From NCBI GenBank assembly GCA_017399185.1, contig JAFQEA010000005.1:1-64000 (forward strand): 64,000 nt of DNA. Direction: 5' to 3'. Origin of the DNA: Clostridia bacterium (GTDB lineage Bacteria > Bacillota > Clostridia > Christensenellales > Borkfalkiaceae). The translations under genes were made by a program, and so were the position numbers. The notes beneath the pieces are model-generated. The model had not been told where the DNA came from. It was given only the letters and a program-made list of their open reading frames with translations, and did not search any database. Position 1 is the first letter of the stretch; each line of letters opens with the position of its first letter. Positions 8,648-18,232 of this stretch are shown here, in pieces.

Positions 8648-10168
8648 CTATTGATTCATGTCAAAGCTACGATACCCGATTGCTTCTAAAAGGTGCTTTT
8701 TCTCAATGGTTTCAGAATAGTCAAGGTCGGCAATAGTCCTTGCCACCTTTAAAATTCTGCTTCTTCCACGTGCGGAAAGGTGTAAAGCTTCAAACGAGCG
8801 TTTAAATAACTTTTCGTTCTCTAAAGAAAGCTTACAATATTTATTAAGCTCTCTCTCACCCATTTCGGCGTTGGTCGTAATACCGTCTTCCTTAAAGCGT
8901 TCAAGCTGGATTTGCCTTGCCTTGTTTACCCTTGCGCGGACTACTTGTGAAGATTCTTCAAGCTCGGTTGAAACCAAATCGTCGTATTTTACGCTGTCAA
9001 CCTGAATTTGTAAATCAATTCTGTCAAGAAGCGGACCGGAAATTTTGGCCTTATACTTGCGTATCTGGGTGTCGGAGCATTTACACTCTAACGTTTCCGA
9101 GCCGTAATTGCCGCACGGGCACGGGTTCATGCTTGCACAAAGCATAAATTTGGCAGGATAGGTAACACTGCCCTTTGCGCGTGAAACTGTAATAACGCCG
9201 TCTTCTAAAGGCTGGCGCAGACATTCAAGCACGGTTCGCATATATTCAGGCATTTCGTCAAGGAATAAAACGCCGTTGTTTGCCATGCTGATAAGCCCAG
9301 GTGTTACGTTTGGACCACCGCCAACCAAGGCAATACGGGTTGCCGTGTGGTGGGGCGTCATAAACGGCCTTACCTTGATAATACCGTCGGCACTGCTTAA
9401 CGTACCTGTAACAGAGTGTACCGCTGTTGTTTCTAAAGCTTCCTTAAAGGTCATATCGGGCATGATCGACGGAATACATTTTGCAAGCATCGTCTTACCT
9501 GCGCCCGGTGCACCGACCAATAAAATGTTGTGATTGCCGCTAACAGCAATCTCCAACGCGCGGCGCGCAATGTACTGACCTTTAACGTACTTTAAATCAT
9601 TTTTAAAGTCAGCTTCCCTTGCGGGTGTAAATTCAATAGGTATAGCGGCGTTGATTTCTTCGCCCTTAAGATAGTTAATAACCTGCGACAACGTTTTTAC
9701 TGCAATAATTTCTATCCCGTGGACGTGTGCTGCTTCGGTTTTGTTAGCGTAAGGTATAATCATACGCTTATACCCGTTTTGCTTTGCGGAAAGCGCTATC
9801 GGTAAAATACCCGTAACCGAACGGATTTCGCCGTCAAGCGCAAGCTCACCCAAAAATACCGTATCCGTTACGTCACGCGTTAAGCCTTCTTCACCTACCC
9901 TTACGATTGCAACGGCAATGGCAAGGTCAAGCTTACTGCCTTCCTTTTTGATATCGGCAGGGGCAAGGTTTACCGTGATTTGAGCAACGGGAAAGTTCTT
10001 ACCCGAATTTTTAATTGCCGTGCGTACCCTTTCCTTGGATTCCTTTACGGCAGTATCAGGTAAGCCAACGATATCAAACTTGGGCATCCCGCGTGAGATA
10101 TCGGCTTCAACTTCAACAGGTATTCCTTCCAAACCTAAAAGTGCGTATGACGTTATTTTTGAAATCAT
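8648..10168 (-). CDS. comM: YifB/ComM family Mg-chelatase-like AAA+ ATPase
   Basis: ComM-family proteins are hexameric helicases that promote branch migration during integration of transforming DNA. The start at 10168 (MISKITSYALLG, 506 residues) is chosen because it matches the family N terminus and is preceded by AAAGGG at a suitable distance. Visible parts are an N-terminal ChlI-like domain with GLPDTAVKESKERVR and a LonC-like fold, then the AAA+ module with Walker A VGAPGAGKTMLAK, Walker B VLFLDEMPEY, and a zinc-type CPCG/C cluster (MNPCPCGNYG). The C-terminal block SARGRSRILKVARTIADL is also family-typical. It is the first gene of the operon and begins about 100 bp after its promoter. 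Confidence 0.95.
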   Translation of the reverse strand: MISKITSYALLGLEGIPVEVEADISRGMPKFDIVGLPDTAVKESKERVRTAIKNSGKNFPVAQITVNLAPADIKKEGSKLDLAIAVAIVRVGEEGLTRDVTDTVFLGELALDGEIRSVTGILPIALSAKQNGYKRMIIPYANKTEAAHVHGIEIIAVKTLSQVINYLKGEEINAAIPIEFTPAREADFKNDLKYVKGQYIARRALEIAVSGNHNILLVGAPGAGKTMLAKCIPSIMPDMTFKEALETTAVHSVTGTLSSADGIIKVRPFMTPHHTATRIALVGGGPNVTPGLISMANNGVLFLDEMPEYMRTVLECLRQPLEDGVITVSRAKGSVTYPAKFMLCASMNPCPCGNYGSETLECKCSDTQIRKYKAKISGPLLDRIDLQIQVDSVKYDDLVSTELEESSQVVRARVNKARQIQLERFKEDGITTNAEMGERELNKYCKLSLENEKLFKRSFEALHLSARGRSRILKVARTIADLDYSETIEKKHLLEAIGYRSFDMNQ

Positions 10169-10216
10169 GCTTACACCCTTTGACTTTAGTTTATACCCAA
10201 AAGCCACGCATTTTAA

Positions 10217-10239
10217 CTAAAATTTGACTGATTTTAGTC
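10217..10239. other. Inverted repeat in the comM leader
   Basis: The arms ACTAAAA and TTTTAGT are separated by nine bases. The repeat sits in the transcribed leader between the promoter at 10267 and the comM start. It is too AT-rich to be a terminator by itself; a role is not evident. Confidence 0.4.
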
Positions 10240-10266
10240 CAAAGCAAACTTTCGGATATTATTTCT

Positions 10267-10295
10267 ATAATGCAACAACTTTTTTTATTTGTCAA
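10267..10295 (-). promoter_or_regulatory. Promoter of the comM-dprA-topA-trmFO-hslVU-hisS operon
   Basis: On the minus strand, -35 TTGACA (10290-10295), a 17-bp spacer and -10 CATTAT (10267-10272) precede comM by about 98 bp. The remaining part of the gap between comM and the rightward DUF421 gene (10296-10469) is AT-rich, with no clear promoter facing right and no recognisable RNA. Confidence 0.65.
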
Positions 10296-10469
10296 CAATT
10301 TTTTTCGCCTTTCTTAAATTAAATATAAATAATATTGTCGCAAGGGCGCACACTTTTAACTTTTTACCCCTATTTTTATGCCAATTATTATGTAATACAG
10401 CGTCTGTTTTTGCCAGTTTTTTACCTATTTTTGCCAATTTTGGGGCATTTTAAGCATACTTTAAAATTT

Positions 10470-11174
10470 ATGGCGCAAAATAAGTTTATGCTTGTTATAT
10501 TTTTCAGGGCGATAATTATTTTTGTGACCTTAATCGTGATTATGCGACTTATGGGCAAGCGCCAGATTGGCGAAATGCAGCCATTTGAATTTATTATTAC
10601 CTTGCTTATCGCCGAGCTTGCTTGCGTGCCTATGACTGACGTATCGATACCGTTAATTTACGGCATAGTTTCGGTTTTCGCAGTATTTATTTTACACCAA
10701 GCACTTACCTTGTTAGAGCAATCCTGCACGCTCTTCAGGCGCATCGTTGACGGCAAGCCTTCAGTCGTGATTAATAAGTGTGGCGTTGACGTAAAGGAAC
10801 TAAAGAAAAACAATATGGACGTTAGCGACTTGATTGAGTCCTTACGTTCGACGGGCAACTTTTCGCTTGACTCTGTGCATTACGCTATTTACGAATCAAA
10901 CGGTAAGCTTTCGGTTTTGAAATCTGAAAATTCAACCACAAGTGAGCAAATGCCAATACTTATAGTTTCGTGCGGTCGTGTTCAAAAAAACAATCTTAAA
11001 CTTTTGGACGTCGGTAACGACTTTATCACAGACCTTATGAAAACTAACGGAATCGCGCGTTTGAAGGATATACAAATTTTAACGCTTGACGGGGGCGGTA
11101 ACGTTTATCTTCAGGTTAAAGGACAAAATTATAAGACGTTTAAAATTACCCTGCCAAACGGGGTAAGCTGGTAG
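10470..11174 (+). CDS. DUF421 (YetF-like) membrane protein
   Basis: This is a member of the DUF421/YetF family, which has hydrophobic helices at the N terminus and a cytoplasmic alpha/beta domain at the C terminus. The diagnostic block MRLMGKRQIGEMQPFEF is present near residue 25, followed by two further hydrophobic stretches, and the C-terminal domain carries GKPSVVINKCG. I start at the ATG at 10470 (234 residues), since the longer upstream extension is low in family similarity. The ATG at 10488 is an alternative, and neither has a strong ribosome site. The function of the family is not established; in Bacillus some members are linked to spores. It pairs with the DUF4363 gene five bases downstream. 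Confidence 0.85.
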   Translation: MAQNKFMLVIFFRAIIIFVTLIVIMRLMGKRQIGEMQPFEFIITLLIAELACVPMTDVSIPLIYGIVSVFAVFILHQALTLLEQSCTLFRRIVDGKPSVVINKCGVDVKELKKNNMDVSDLIESLRSTGNFSLDSVHYAIYESNGKLSVLKSENSTTSEQMPILIVSCGRVQKNNLKLLDVGNDFITDLMKTNGIARLKDIQILTLDGGGNVYLQVKGQNYKTFKITLPNGVSW

Positions 11175-11179
11175 GTTAT

Positions 11180-11557
11180 ATGGTAAAATCGATAATTTCA
11201 ATCATAGTAGTTTCAGCATTAATTTTTTTAGGGGCAACGGTGGAAAATATTTATCTGAAGAATTCCTTTGACGATCTTATTATCATGGTTGATGAAATTT
11301 CAGATAAGCTTGAAAATCAAACTGCTGTTGAAGACGACGTTTTATCTATGCAAAAGCTTTGGATTGATAAAAAACAAAAGCTGCACGTTTTTATACCGCA
11401 TACTGAAATAAAGGAAATTGATTTATGGATATCCGAATGCGTAACCTATACAAAGTACAAAAAATACGAAGACGCTTTAGCCAAATGCGAAGTCGTAAAA
11501 GAGCTTTGTGAGCAAATACCAAAAACCTTTTCTGTTAAGCTTCAAAATTTGTTTTAA
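11180..11557 (+). CDS. DUF4363 family single-span membrane protein
   Basis: This 125-residue protein has an N-terminal hydrophobic segment (residues 4-23) and a helical, charged extracellular or periphery domain. It contains the WIDKKQKLHVFIPHTEI block typical of DUF4363. It starts five bases after the DUF421 stop. Known Clostridia genomes often show this pairing, which suggests that the two proteins work together, though the biochemical role is unknown. Confidence 0.8.
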   Translation: MVKSIISIIVVSALIFLGATVENIYLKNSFDDLIIMVDEISDKLENQTAVEDDVLSMQKLWIDKKQKLHVFIPHTEIKEIDLWISECVTYTKYKKYEDALAKCEVVKELCEQIPKTFSVKLQNLF

Positions 11558-11583
11558 ACGGCTTAATCTATAAAATTTACAAC

Positions 11584-11622
11584 AAAAAAGTGGTGATAAT
11601 CGACTTATAGCCCCACTTTTTA
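11584..11622. terminator. Hairpin with recurrent ATCGACTTATAG loop (copy 1)
   Basis: The arms AAAAAGTGG (11584-11592) and CCACTTTTT (11612-11620) form a perfect 9-bp stem with A and T tails. It lies between the convergent DUF4363 and uvrA genes and is a good bidirectional terminator. Its loop and 3' arm contain a 23-base sequence (11597-11619) found again exactly at 55683-55705 and in diverged form at 58303 and 63270. Confidence 0.75.
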
Positions 11623-11633
11623 TAATTTTAAAC

Positions 11634-11668
11634 TAAAAAGCCCTTAACCAGATTTAGTCAAGGGCTTT
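11634..11668 (-). terminator. Terminator of uvrB-uvrA
   Basis: The stem AAAGCCCTT / AAGGGCTTT with a loop of about 13 bases sits just after the uvrA stop codon on the minus strand. Confidence 0.75.
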
Positions 11669-11671
11669 GGT

Positions 11672-14503
11672 CTATTTTTTAGATTCCTTTTCAAAAATAC
11701 GCTTTAAAAATTGACCGGTATAGCTTTTATCAACCTGGCTGACTTCTTCAGGAGTTCCCTGGGCGATAATCGTACCGCCACCGTCACCGCCTTCAGGACC
11801 AAGGTCGATAATATGGTCTGCAACCTTAATAATATCAAGGTTGTGTTCAATGATTATTATACTGTTACCCGCGTCGCGCAATCTATATAAAATATCAATT
11901 AACTTTGACACGTCGTGGGTGTGGAGTCCCGTTGTTGGCTCGTCAAAAATATAAAGCGTTTTGCCCGTTGAGCGTTTTGATAGCTCTGTTGCAAGCTTAA
12001 CCCTTTGGGCTTCACCGCCCGAAAGCGTCGTTGCGGGCTGACCAAGCTTGATATAGCCAAGACCAACGTCGCGCAAGCATTTGATTTTAGAATAAATCCT
12101 TGGTACGTTTTCAAAGAACTCAACTGCTTCGTCAATGGTCATTTCCAAAACGTCGGATATTGTTTTACCTTTGTAGAAAACCTGTAAGGTTTCACGGTTA
12201 TAGCGCTTGCCCTTACATACTTCACACGGGACGAAAACGTCCGGTAAAAAGTTCATCGGTATTTTAATTATACCGTCGCCCTGACAATGCTCGCACCTGC
12301 CGCCTGACACGTTAAATGAAAATCTGCCTGCCGTATATCCCCTTTCCTTTGCGTCGTTTGACATAGCAAAAAGCTCACGTATATAGGTAAAAACACCTGT
12401 ATAGGTTGCGGGGTTTGAACGCGGTGTCCTGCCGATTGGTGATTGGTCGATATCAATGACTTTATCAAAATTTTCAAAGCCTTCGATTTTATCACAGCCG
12501 TCAAAACTATCGGTTTTATGCGTGATTTTGGCGTTAATACTCGGGTATAGCGTTTCATTTATCAAACTTGACTTACCGCTACCCGAAACACCCGTTACTG
12601 CACAAATTAGTCCCACGGGGATTTCAACGTTAACGTTTTTAAGATTGTTTTTGCTTGCTTTAAAAATCTTAATCTTTTTATCGGTTGGCTTAACCCTAAA
12701 TGAAGGTATCTCAATCTTTTTACGCCCGGAGATATAATGCCCCGTAATAGAGTCCTTACATTTTGCAATTTCTTCAGGTGTGCCCTGTGCAACAATCTGA
12801 CCGCCAAAAATACCTGCACGCGGACCGATATCAACAACGTAGTCAGCGCTGGTTATTGTTTCTTCGTCATGCTCAACGACGATTAAGGTGTTACCTAAAT
12901 CCTTTAAATGCTTTAAGGTTGCCAAAAGCTTTTGATTGTCGCGTTGGTGAAGCCCGATAGAAGGCTCGTCCAAAATATATAGTACACCGGTAAGCCCGCT
13001 ACCGATTTGGGTTGCAAGCCTTATACGCTGTGATTCACCGCCCGAAAGCGTACCTGCCGAGCGTGAAAGGGTTAAATAATCAAGACCAACGTTGATTAAA
13101 AAGTTTAGCCTTGCGTTAATCTCTTTTAGTATTGGGCGCGCGATAATTTCCTGACTTTCAGTAAGCGAAAGTTGGGCTATATGTCGATTAACGCCATTTA
13201 TTGACAATTTACAAAGGTCGTCAATGTTAAGCCCACCGACCGTTACGGCAAGGGCTTTTTCGTTTAAACGCTTGCCGTTACAAGCCTTGCACGGCTTTGT
13301 CACCATATACTTTTCAAGCTCGTGCTTAATATACTCGCTGGTGGTTTCGCGGTAGCGTCTTTCAAGGTTAGGGATAACGCCTTCATAGCGGCTCATAAAC
13401 TTTCCTGACGACGTTTGCGTTGCATAAGAAATCTGTATTTTTTCGCCGTCGTTACCGTAAAGTAAAAGGTCGATTATTTCCTTTGGTAAATCCTTAACAG
13501 GCGTATCAAGGCTGAAGCCGTAGCGCTTTGAAAGGGCGTTAAACATTAAACGGCTCATCTTACCTGTATCCATATTCCAGCCGCTAACCGTCATTGCTCC
13601 TTCGTTTAAGCTCTTGTTCCAATCCTTAACGACCTTATCAACGTCAAAGGATTCGGTAAAACCTAACCCAGAGCAAACAGGACAAGCACCGTAAGGGTTA
13701 TTAAATGAAAACAAGCGCGGCTCTAATTCTTCAATGCTTATGCCGCAGTCAGGGCAAGCGTATTTTTGTGAGTAGGTTACGTCCTTATCGTTTGCCTTGA
13801 TAACAACCAATCCGTCTGCCATTTTAAGTGCGGTTTCGATACTGTCGGTTAAGCGTTTTTCTATGCCGTCTTTTATAATAAGTCGGTCTATAACCAGGTT
13901 AACGATATGTTTTATATTTTTATCAAGCTTGATTTTTTCGGATAAATCATAGATTATACCGTCAACTTCAACCCTGACAAAGCCACTCTTTTTAAAGGAT
14001 TCAAATTCCTTTTGGAACTCGCCTTTCCTACCCCTTACGATTGGTGCGCTGACGATAATTTTTGTTGAGTTTGGCATCGCCATTACACTATCAACAATAC
14101 TATCAACCGATTGGCGTGTGATTTCCTTGCCACATTTAGGACAATGCGGAACACCAATCCTTGCGTACAGCAAGCGCAGATAATCGTAAATTTCAGTAAC
14201 CGTACCAACGGTTGAGCGTGGGTTATTATTTGTTGTTTTTTGGTCGATAGCAATAGCTGGGGATAAGCCTTCAATACGGTCTGCATCGGGCTTTTTCATT
14301 TGCCCTAAAAACATACGCGCGTAGCTTGACAAGCTTTCAACATACCTGCGCTGACCTTCGGCAAAAATGGTGTCAAACGCTAAAGTTGACTTACCGCTAC
14401 CCGATAACCCCGTAAACACGACAAGCTGTTCGCGCGGGATATCAAGGTCGATATTTTTTAAGTTGTTTTCGCGTGCGCCGCGAATTGTAATATAATTTTT
14501 CAT
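11672..14503 (-). CDS. uvrA: Excinuclease ABC subunit A
   Basis: UvrA is the damage-recognition ATPase of nucleotide excision repair. The 943-residue chain has two ABC modules. The first has Walker [13 protein letters not shown] near the N terminus, and the second has [17 protein letters not shown]. Each has its LSGGE signature ([13 protein letters not shown] and [13 protein letters not shown]). Zinc-binding CPxC/CxxC pairs occur in the insertion domains ([35 protein letters not shown]). The start codon overlaps the uvrB stop (TAATG), so both are translated from one message. Confidence 0.98.
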   Translation of the reverse strand: MKNYITIRGARENNLKNIDLDIPREQLVVFTGLSGSGKSTLAFDTIFAEGQRRYVESLSSYARMFLGQMKKPDADRIEGLSPAIAIDQKTTNNNPRSTVGTVTEIYDYLRLLYARIGVPHCPKCGKEITRQSVDSIVDSVMAMPNSTKIIVSAPIVRGRKGEFQKEFESFKKSGFVRVEVDGIIYDLSEKIKLDKNIKHIVNLVIDRLIIKDGIEKRLTDSIETALKMADGLVVIKANDKDVTYSQKYACPDCGISIEELEPRLFSFNNPYGACPVCSGLGFTESFDVDKVVKDWNKSLNEGAMTVSGWNMDTGKMSRLMFNALSKRYGFSLDTPVKDLPKEIIDLLLYGNDGEKIQISYATQTSSGKFMSRYEGVIPNLERRYRETTSEYIKHELEKYMVTKPCKACNGKRLNEKALAVTVGGLNIDDLCKLSINGVNRHIAQLSLTESQEIIARPILKEINARLNFLINVGLDYLTLSRSAGTLSGGESQRIRLATQIGSGLTGVLYILDEPSIGLHQRDNQKLLATLKHLKDLGNTLIVVEHDEETITSADYVVDIGPRAGIFGGQIVAQGTPEEIAKCKDSITGHYISGRKKIEIPSFRVKPTDKKIKIFKASKNNLKNVNVEIPVGLICAVTGVSGSGKSSLINETLYPSINAKITHKTDSFDGCDKIEGFENFDKVIDIDQSPIGRTPRSNPATYTGVFTYIRELFAMSNDAKERGYTAGRFSFNVSGGRCEHCQGDGIIKIPMNFLPDVFVPCEVCKGKRYNRETLQVFYKGKTISDVLEMTIDEAVEFFENVPRIYSKIKCLRDVGLGYIKLGQPATTLSGGEAQRVKLATELSKRSTGKTLYIFDEPTTGLHTHDVSKLIDILYRLRDAGNSIIIIEHNLDIIKVADHIIDLGPEGGDGGGTIIAQGTPEEVSQVDKSYTGQFLKRIFEKESKK

Positions 14504-16464
14504 TAATGACTATTTCTCAATCGTTTTTTAAGTTCTTGTATGGTATCGCGTATTTCAATACATTTTTCAAAGTCCAAGCTTGCTGAAAATACCTTTAGCA
14601 TTGCCTTTAATCTTTCGATTTCTTCAGGGATATCCTTCATAGGGATTTCTTTAACCTTGGGCACTTTCTTTGTAATTTCAAGCCCAGCGCGTACTTCTTT
14701 AATAATGGTTTTTGGCACGATACCGTGTTTTTGGTTGTAATCATCCTGCACGGCACGCCTACGTGAAGTTTCGTTTATTGCGCGGCGCATACTGCCCGTT
14801 ATCGTGTCAGCATACATTATCACCTTGCCTTCTGCGTTACGCGCGGTTCTGCCCACCGTTTGGATAAGCGCCGTGTCGCTACGCAAGAAACCTTCCTTAT
14901 CGGCGTCTAAAATAGCAACAAGCTTAACTTCGGGAAGGTCCAAGCCTTCACGTAAAAGGTTAATACCAACTAAAACGTCAACAACGCCGGTACGAAGCTC
15001 GTTAATAATGTCAATACGCTCTAAAGTGTCAATGTCGCTATGCATATAGCGCACCTTGTGCCCGTGCTCCTTTAAATAATCGGTCAAACTTTCTGACATT
15101 TTTTTTGTAAGCGTTGTTACAAGCACCCTGCCGCCAGATTTGACCGTTTTAATAATCTGGTCGTGCAAATCGTCAATCTGACCTTGGGTTTTACGCACTT
15201 CTATAACGGGGTCTAAAAGCCCCGTCGGGCGAATAAGCTGCTCAACGGTCTGGTCGGAAAGGTCTAATTCATACGGATTAGGCGTTGCCGAAATACAAAT
15301 AAGCTGGGTTATGCGGTCGTTGAATTCTTCAAACTTAAGCGGGCGGTTGTCGAACGCGCTTTTTAACCGGAAGCCGTAGTCAACAAGGTTGGTTTTGCGT
15401 GATTTATCGCCGTTATACATTGCGCGCAGCTGTGGCAGCGTCATATGGCTTTCATCAACAAAGATTATGAAATCTTTGGGGAAGTAGTCAAGCAAGGTAA
15501 AGGGCGGTTGACCGATTGTTCTGCCGTCAAAATAGCGGCTGTAGTTTTCAACGCCGCTGCAATAGCCGATTTCTGACATCATTTCGATATCGTAATTGGT
15601 CCTTTGCCACAATCTTTGGGCTTCCAAAAGCTTACCTTCAGCCTTTAAAGCTTCAACTTCAACAGATAAGTCCTGTCTTATTTGCTCAAGCGCATTATTA
15701 AGCTTTTCACTACCAACCGCATAGTGGCTTGCAGGGAAAATCGCCGCGTGTGTAAGCTCGCTTATGATATTGCCCGTAACAAAGTCTGTCTGGCAAATCC
15801 TTTCAATCTCATCACCGAAAAACTCAACGCGGATAACGACTTCAGAGTTAGCCGACGGGAAAATTTCAACCGTATCGCCGCGTACGCGGAAGGAAGAACG
15901 CTGAAAATCAATATCACGGCGCTCGTACTGGATAGATATAAGCTTACGGATAAGCTCGTCACGGGTAATTTCCATGCCTGGGCGCAAGGAAATTGACAGC
16001 CTGTAATATTCCTCGGGCGCGCCAAGACCGTAAATACAGGAAACGGATGCAACCACTATTACGTCACGGCGTTCTGCTAAAGCGCAGGTTGCACTGTGGC
16101 GCAATTTATCGATTTCATCATTTATAGACAAATCCTTTTCAATATAGGTGTCGGTGCTTGGAATGTAAGATTCGGGCTGATAATAATCGTAGTAAGAAAC
16201 AAAGTATTCAACGCGGTTTTCAGGAAAAAACTCCTTAAACTCGGAGCAAAGCTGTGCTGCAAGCGTTTTGTTATGCGCAATAACCAAAACAGGTCTATCG
16301 CAATTTGCAATTACGTTTGCCATAGTAAAGGTCTTACCGCTACCCGTTACGCCAAGTAAAACCTGGGTGCGTAAGCCGTCTTCAATGCCTTCGGTAAGCT
16401 TTTTGATTGCTTGCGGTTGGTCGCCCATAGGGGCAAAGTCAGATTTAAGTTTAAAAAGTGCCAT
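14503..16464 (-). CDS. uvrB: Excinuclease ABC subunit B
   Basis: UvrB verifies DNA damage and recruits UvrC. The helicase-like core has Walker [15 protein letters not shown], the beta-hairpin block [16 protein letters not shown] and motif [11 protein letters not shown]. The C-terminal UVR helix pair (about residues 615-653), which contacts UvrC or UvrA, is present. I start at the ATG at 16464 (653 residues), which has a strong GGAGGGG site; a TTG four codons upstream would bury that site. uvrC is not in the window. Confidence 0.98.
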   Translation of the reverse strand: MALFKLKSDFAPMGDQPQAIKKLTEGIEDGLRTQVLLGVTGSGKTFTMANVIANCDRPVLVIAHNKTLAAQLCSEFKEFFPENRVEYFVSYYDYYQPESYIPSTDTYIEKDLSINDEIDKLRHSATCALAERRDVIVVASVSCIYGLGAPEEYYRLSISLRPGMEITRDELIRKLISIQYERRDIDFQRSSFRVRGDTVEIFPSANSEVVIRVEFFGDEIERICQTDFVTGNIISELTHAAIFPASHYAVGSEKLNNALEQIRQDLSVEVEALKAEGKLLEAQRLWQRTNYDIEMMSEIGYCSGVENYSRYFDGRTIGQPPFTLLDYFPKDFIIFVDESHMTLPQLRAMYNGDKSRKTNLVDYGFRLKSAFDNRPLKFEEFNDRITQLICISATPNPYELDLSDQTVEQLIRPTGLLDPVIEVRKTQGQIDDLHDQIIKTVKSGGRVLVTTLTKKMSESLTDYLKEHGHKVRYMHSDIDTLERIDIINELRTGVVDVLVGINLLREGLDLPEVKLVAILDADKEGFLRSDTALIQTVGRTARNAEGKVIMYADTITGSMRRAINETSRRRAVQDDYNQKHGIVPKTIIKEVRAGLEITKKVPKVKEIPMKDIPEEIERLKAMLKVFSASLDFEKCIEIRDTIQELKKRLRNSH

Positions 16465-16514
16465 AAGCCCCTCCAATTTTTATAGTTTTAACATAGTTAA
16501 AAGCTTACAGATTG

Positions 16515-16544
16515 ATTATATAACGATTGGCGTAAAAATGTAAA
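16515..16544 (-). promoter_or_regulatory. Promoter of uvrB-uvrA
   Basis: On the minus strand, -35 TTTACA (16539-16544), an 18-bp spacer and -10 TATAAT (16515-16520) lie about 50 bp before uvrB. No clear LexA-type GAAC-N4-GTTC palindrome was seen beside it. Confidence 0.55.
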
Positions 16545-16589
16545 GCATTTGACAGGCAAATTTAACATTTTTAGAACAAATGTTTGAAG

Positions 16590-16943
16590 CTAAAACAGAT
16601 AAAATAAAAGTCTGCCCACCAAAAACGTTATCGTGGCAGAAACTATTGCTAATAAAATTTTATTTAGTATTGTGCGGCGCTGCTGCTCGAAATCGCGTAT
16701 AAAGGAATAACCTTTAGGGCGTAAATTAATGCAAAATAAATGCTCGTCCCCCTTAAAGCAATCGACAAGGTCAAAGTACCCGTCAAGCTCAAGCGAGCGC
16801 AGGGTTGATTTTATCTTTTCTTCGCTTAAGCTTTTACCGACAAGCTTTGCTCTAATTTCTGCAGTTGAAATCAAGCAAGCACCGCTTTTAGTGCAGCAAT
16901 CAAACACAATAGCCATTATAAGCTTTTCGTTTTTACTTAACAT
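16590..16943 (-). CDS. Small winged-helix protein with C-terminal membrane anchor (paralog B)
   Basis: I do not recognise a named family. The 117 residues split into an N-terminal region (about 1-80) that looks like a winged helix (helices, then LDGYFDL.., then LRPKGYSFI, like the LTxKG wing ending of many regulators) and a C-terminal hydrophobic segment (about 93-117) that would anchor it in the membrane. No signal peptide is seen, so the winged helix should face the cytoplasm. It overlaps the end of a paralog with the same architecture by 7 bp, in the same operon. A membrane-bound regulator or adaptor is possible, but this is inference from architecture alone. Confidence 0.7.
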   Translation of the reverse strand: MLSKNEKLIMAIVFDCCTKSGACLISTAEIRAKLVGKSLSEEKIKSTLRSLELDGYFDLVDCFKGDEHLFCINLRPKGYSFIRDFEQQRRTILNKILLAIVSATITFLVGRLLFYLF

Positions 16944-17314
16944 ACCCCACCTAAAAGCTTAAAGATAAAAAGCGCCGCCAAAACGGCCAAAAACGTTGAT
17001 AAAAAATTATAAAAGTGGGGCAATAGGTCGGTTATCGGGCTTTTTTTAGACAAAACGTCTGTTTGTGCTTCTTCAAAAAATAGCCTACCTTTTGGGGTTG
17101 GGGATAAGCAAAACTGACCGTCACGGTCAAAGCGCAAGGAAATATACCCACCCAAAGATAAGCTGTTAAGGCTTTGCTTAATAAGGTCTTCATCGGCGCA
17201 AAAATCGGCTGGAAATTCATTTAAGAATTCATCTAACCCTATTACGCGATAACACCCTTTTGAGCATTTTTCATTTATTATTTTAAGTAAAACAATCGTT
17301 CTTTTATCAAGCAT
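16937..17314 (-). CDS. Small winged-helix protein with C-terminal membrane anchor (paralog A)
   Basis: This 125-residue protein has the same layout as the following gene: an N-terminal helical and wing-like region ending in LSPTPKGRLFF (about residue 78), then a linker, then one hydrophobic span (about 101-121). Shared features with its neighbour are a LxSLxLxGYxxL motif and the PKG turn. Overall identity appears low, so the duplication is not recent. Residues 26-50 are rich in acidic and aromatic residues. The gene name and role are unknown. Confidence 0.7.
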   Translation of the reverse strand: MLDKRTIVLLKIINEKCSKGCYRVIGLDEFLNEFPADFCADEDLIKQSLNSLSLGGYISLRFDRDGQFCLSPTPKGRLFFEEAQTDVLSKKSPITDLLPHFYNFLSTFLAVLAALFIFKLLGGVC

Positions 17315-17353
17315 ATATAAGCTTATTATGTGAATAATAAAGCTTTTTATAAC

Positions 17354-17728
17354 CTATAAAATAGCATATAGCAAATAAACGACAAATACGCCTGCGTTTA
17401 CAATAATACCCGTTATACCAAGCCAATACGCCCATAAAAGCGTTTGACTGGGCTTTAGGCTTTCATCTTTTAAATAAGCAAGCTCATTACGGGCGTTAGC
17501 AATACCAAAAAACGCAAAAATAAGCCCAATAACGACAAAGGGCGAAAGCAAAATGCCAAGCGCACTTAAGATAAGCGCGCGGCGATAATCACGGTCCTGA
17601 CGGCGTATCTGGCAAGCATTAAGCTTTGGCATTGAAGACGATTGGCAGGAAGGATTCACTACGCTATTTTCTGGTTGCGTATTATTTTGTAACAAAGCGT
17701 CAGCTTGATTATTGGTTGAATTTTCCAT
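17354..17728 (-). CDS. Two-span membrane protein, DUF4190-like
   Basis: The 124 residues begin with a polar, Asn/Gln/Ser-rich stretch of about 45 residues with no signal peptide, followed by two hydrophobic segments (about 49-76 and 96-122). The first contains a GILLSPFVVIGLIFAFFGIANA pattern in the style of DUF4190 proteins, split here as GILLSPFVVIG and LIFAFFGIANA. These proteins are common in Gram-positives and have no known activity. It precedes the two winged-helix membrane proteins in the same direction, 39 bp from the first, and may be co-transcribed with them. Confidence 0.65.
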   Translation of the reverse strand: MENSTNNQADALLQNNTQPENSVVNPSCQSSSMPKLNACQIRRQDRDYRRALILSALGILLSPFVVIGLIFAFFGIANARNELAYLKDESLKPSQTLLWAYWLGITGIIVNAGVFVVYLLYAIL

Positions 17729-17838
17729 ATAAGCCCCTAAAAAATCAGTTGTTAAAGAAATTTAAGGTCAAAATTGCCTTTGTGTAAATATATATTAGCA
17801 TAAAATCTTAAAATTATCAAATTTTTTAGTAAAATTTG

Positions 17839-17867
17839 TTGACAACATTTTAATTAAATAGTAAAAT
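17839..17867 (+). promoter_or_regulatory. Promoter of tRNA-Leu
   Basis: A -35 TTGACA (17839-17844), a 17-bp spacer and a -10 TAAAAT (17862-17867) lie 38 bp ahead of the mature tRNA start. This is the same arrangement as for tRNA-Thr(GGU). Confidence 0.7.
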
Positions 17868-17905
17868 ATTAACGCTTGCTGATGATTTCGGCTTGCAAAG
17901 AAGAC

Positions 17906-17989
17906 GTCGGGGTGGCGGAATCGGCAGACGCGTACGTTTGAGGGGCGTATGGTTCACCCGTGTGAGTTCAAGTCTCATCCTCGACACCA
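17906..17989 (+). tRNA. tRNA-Leu (anticodon GAG)
   Basis: This is a class II tRNA with a long variable arm. The acceptor stem GTCGGGG pairs with CCTCGAC, the D arm includes GCGGAATCGGCAGACGC, and the anticodon stem TACGT/GCGTA surrounds the loop TTGAGGG with anticodon GAG (codons CUC and CUU). The T arm has GAGTTCAAGTCTC, and A-CCA ends the gene (17986-17989). Confidence 0.96.
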
Positions 17990-17990
17990 G

Positions 17991-18024
17991 AAAGGCTCAA
18001 GATTGTACAATCTTGAGCCTTTTC
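17991..18024 (+). terminator. Terminator of tRNA-Leu
   Basis: A perfect 16-bp palindromic arm centred on GTAC (17991-18022), with an A-run on one side and TTTT on the other, starts two bases after the tRNA. Confidence 0.88.
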
Positions 18025-18108
18025 AGTTAAATCCGACCACGGAATAAAGCCATTTTACGGATGAAATCGCTAAAGCGATGAAATCTGCCTGTTGGCAGAC
18101 TTTAACTG
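18024..18108. mobile_element. 85-bp inverted-repeat element (MITE-like candidate)
   Basis: Perfect 8-bp terminal inverted repeats CAGTTAAA (18024-18031) and TTTAACTG (18101-18108) bound the unit. Inside are two copies of ATGAAAT (18061-18067, 18078-18084), each followed by a hairpin: CGCT-AA-AGCG and CTGCC-TGTT-GGCAG. The linker-plus-hairpin plan resembles the array at 22-231, and both lie just beyond a tRNA terminator. There is no coding capacity, so it is either a miniature mobile element or an RNA structure. The remainder up to 18232 holds only AT-rich sequence that probably carries the acetyltransferase promoter. Confidence 0.5.
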
Positions 18109-18232
18109 AACTTATACGATAAATATTAAACTGTTAAGAAAAAAACATTGAATTTGTTATGAAGAAAAATTCTATATAAACTAATCAGTTGATATGCTTT
18201 AAATAACACTACACTAAACGAGAATAAATATT

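Noticed and set aside
16476..16476. Upstream TTG start for uvrB
   Set aside because: It would put the strong GGAGGGG ribosome site inside the coding region. The ATG at 16464 is better placed.
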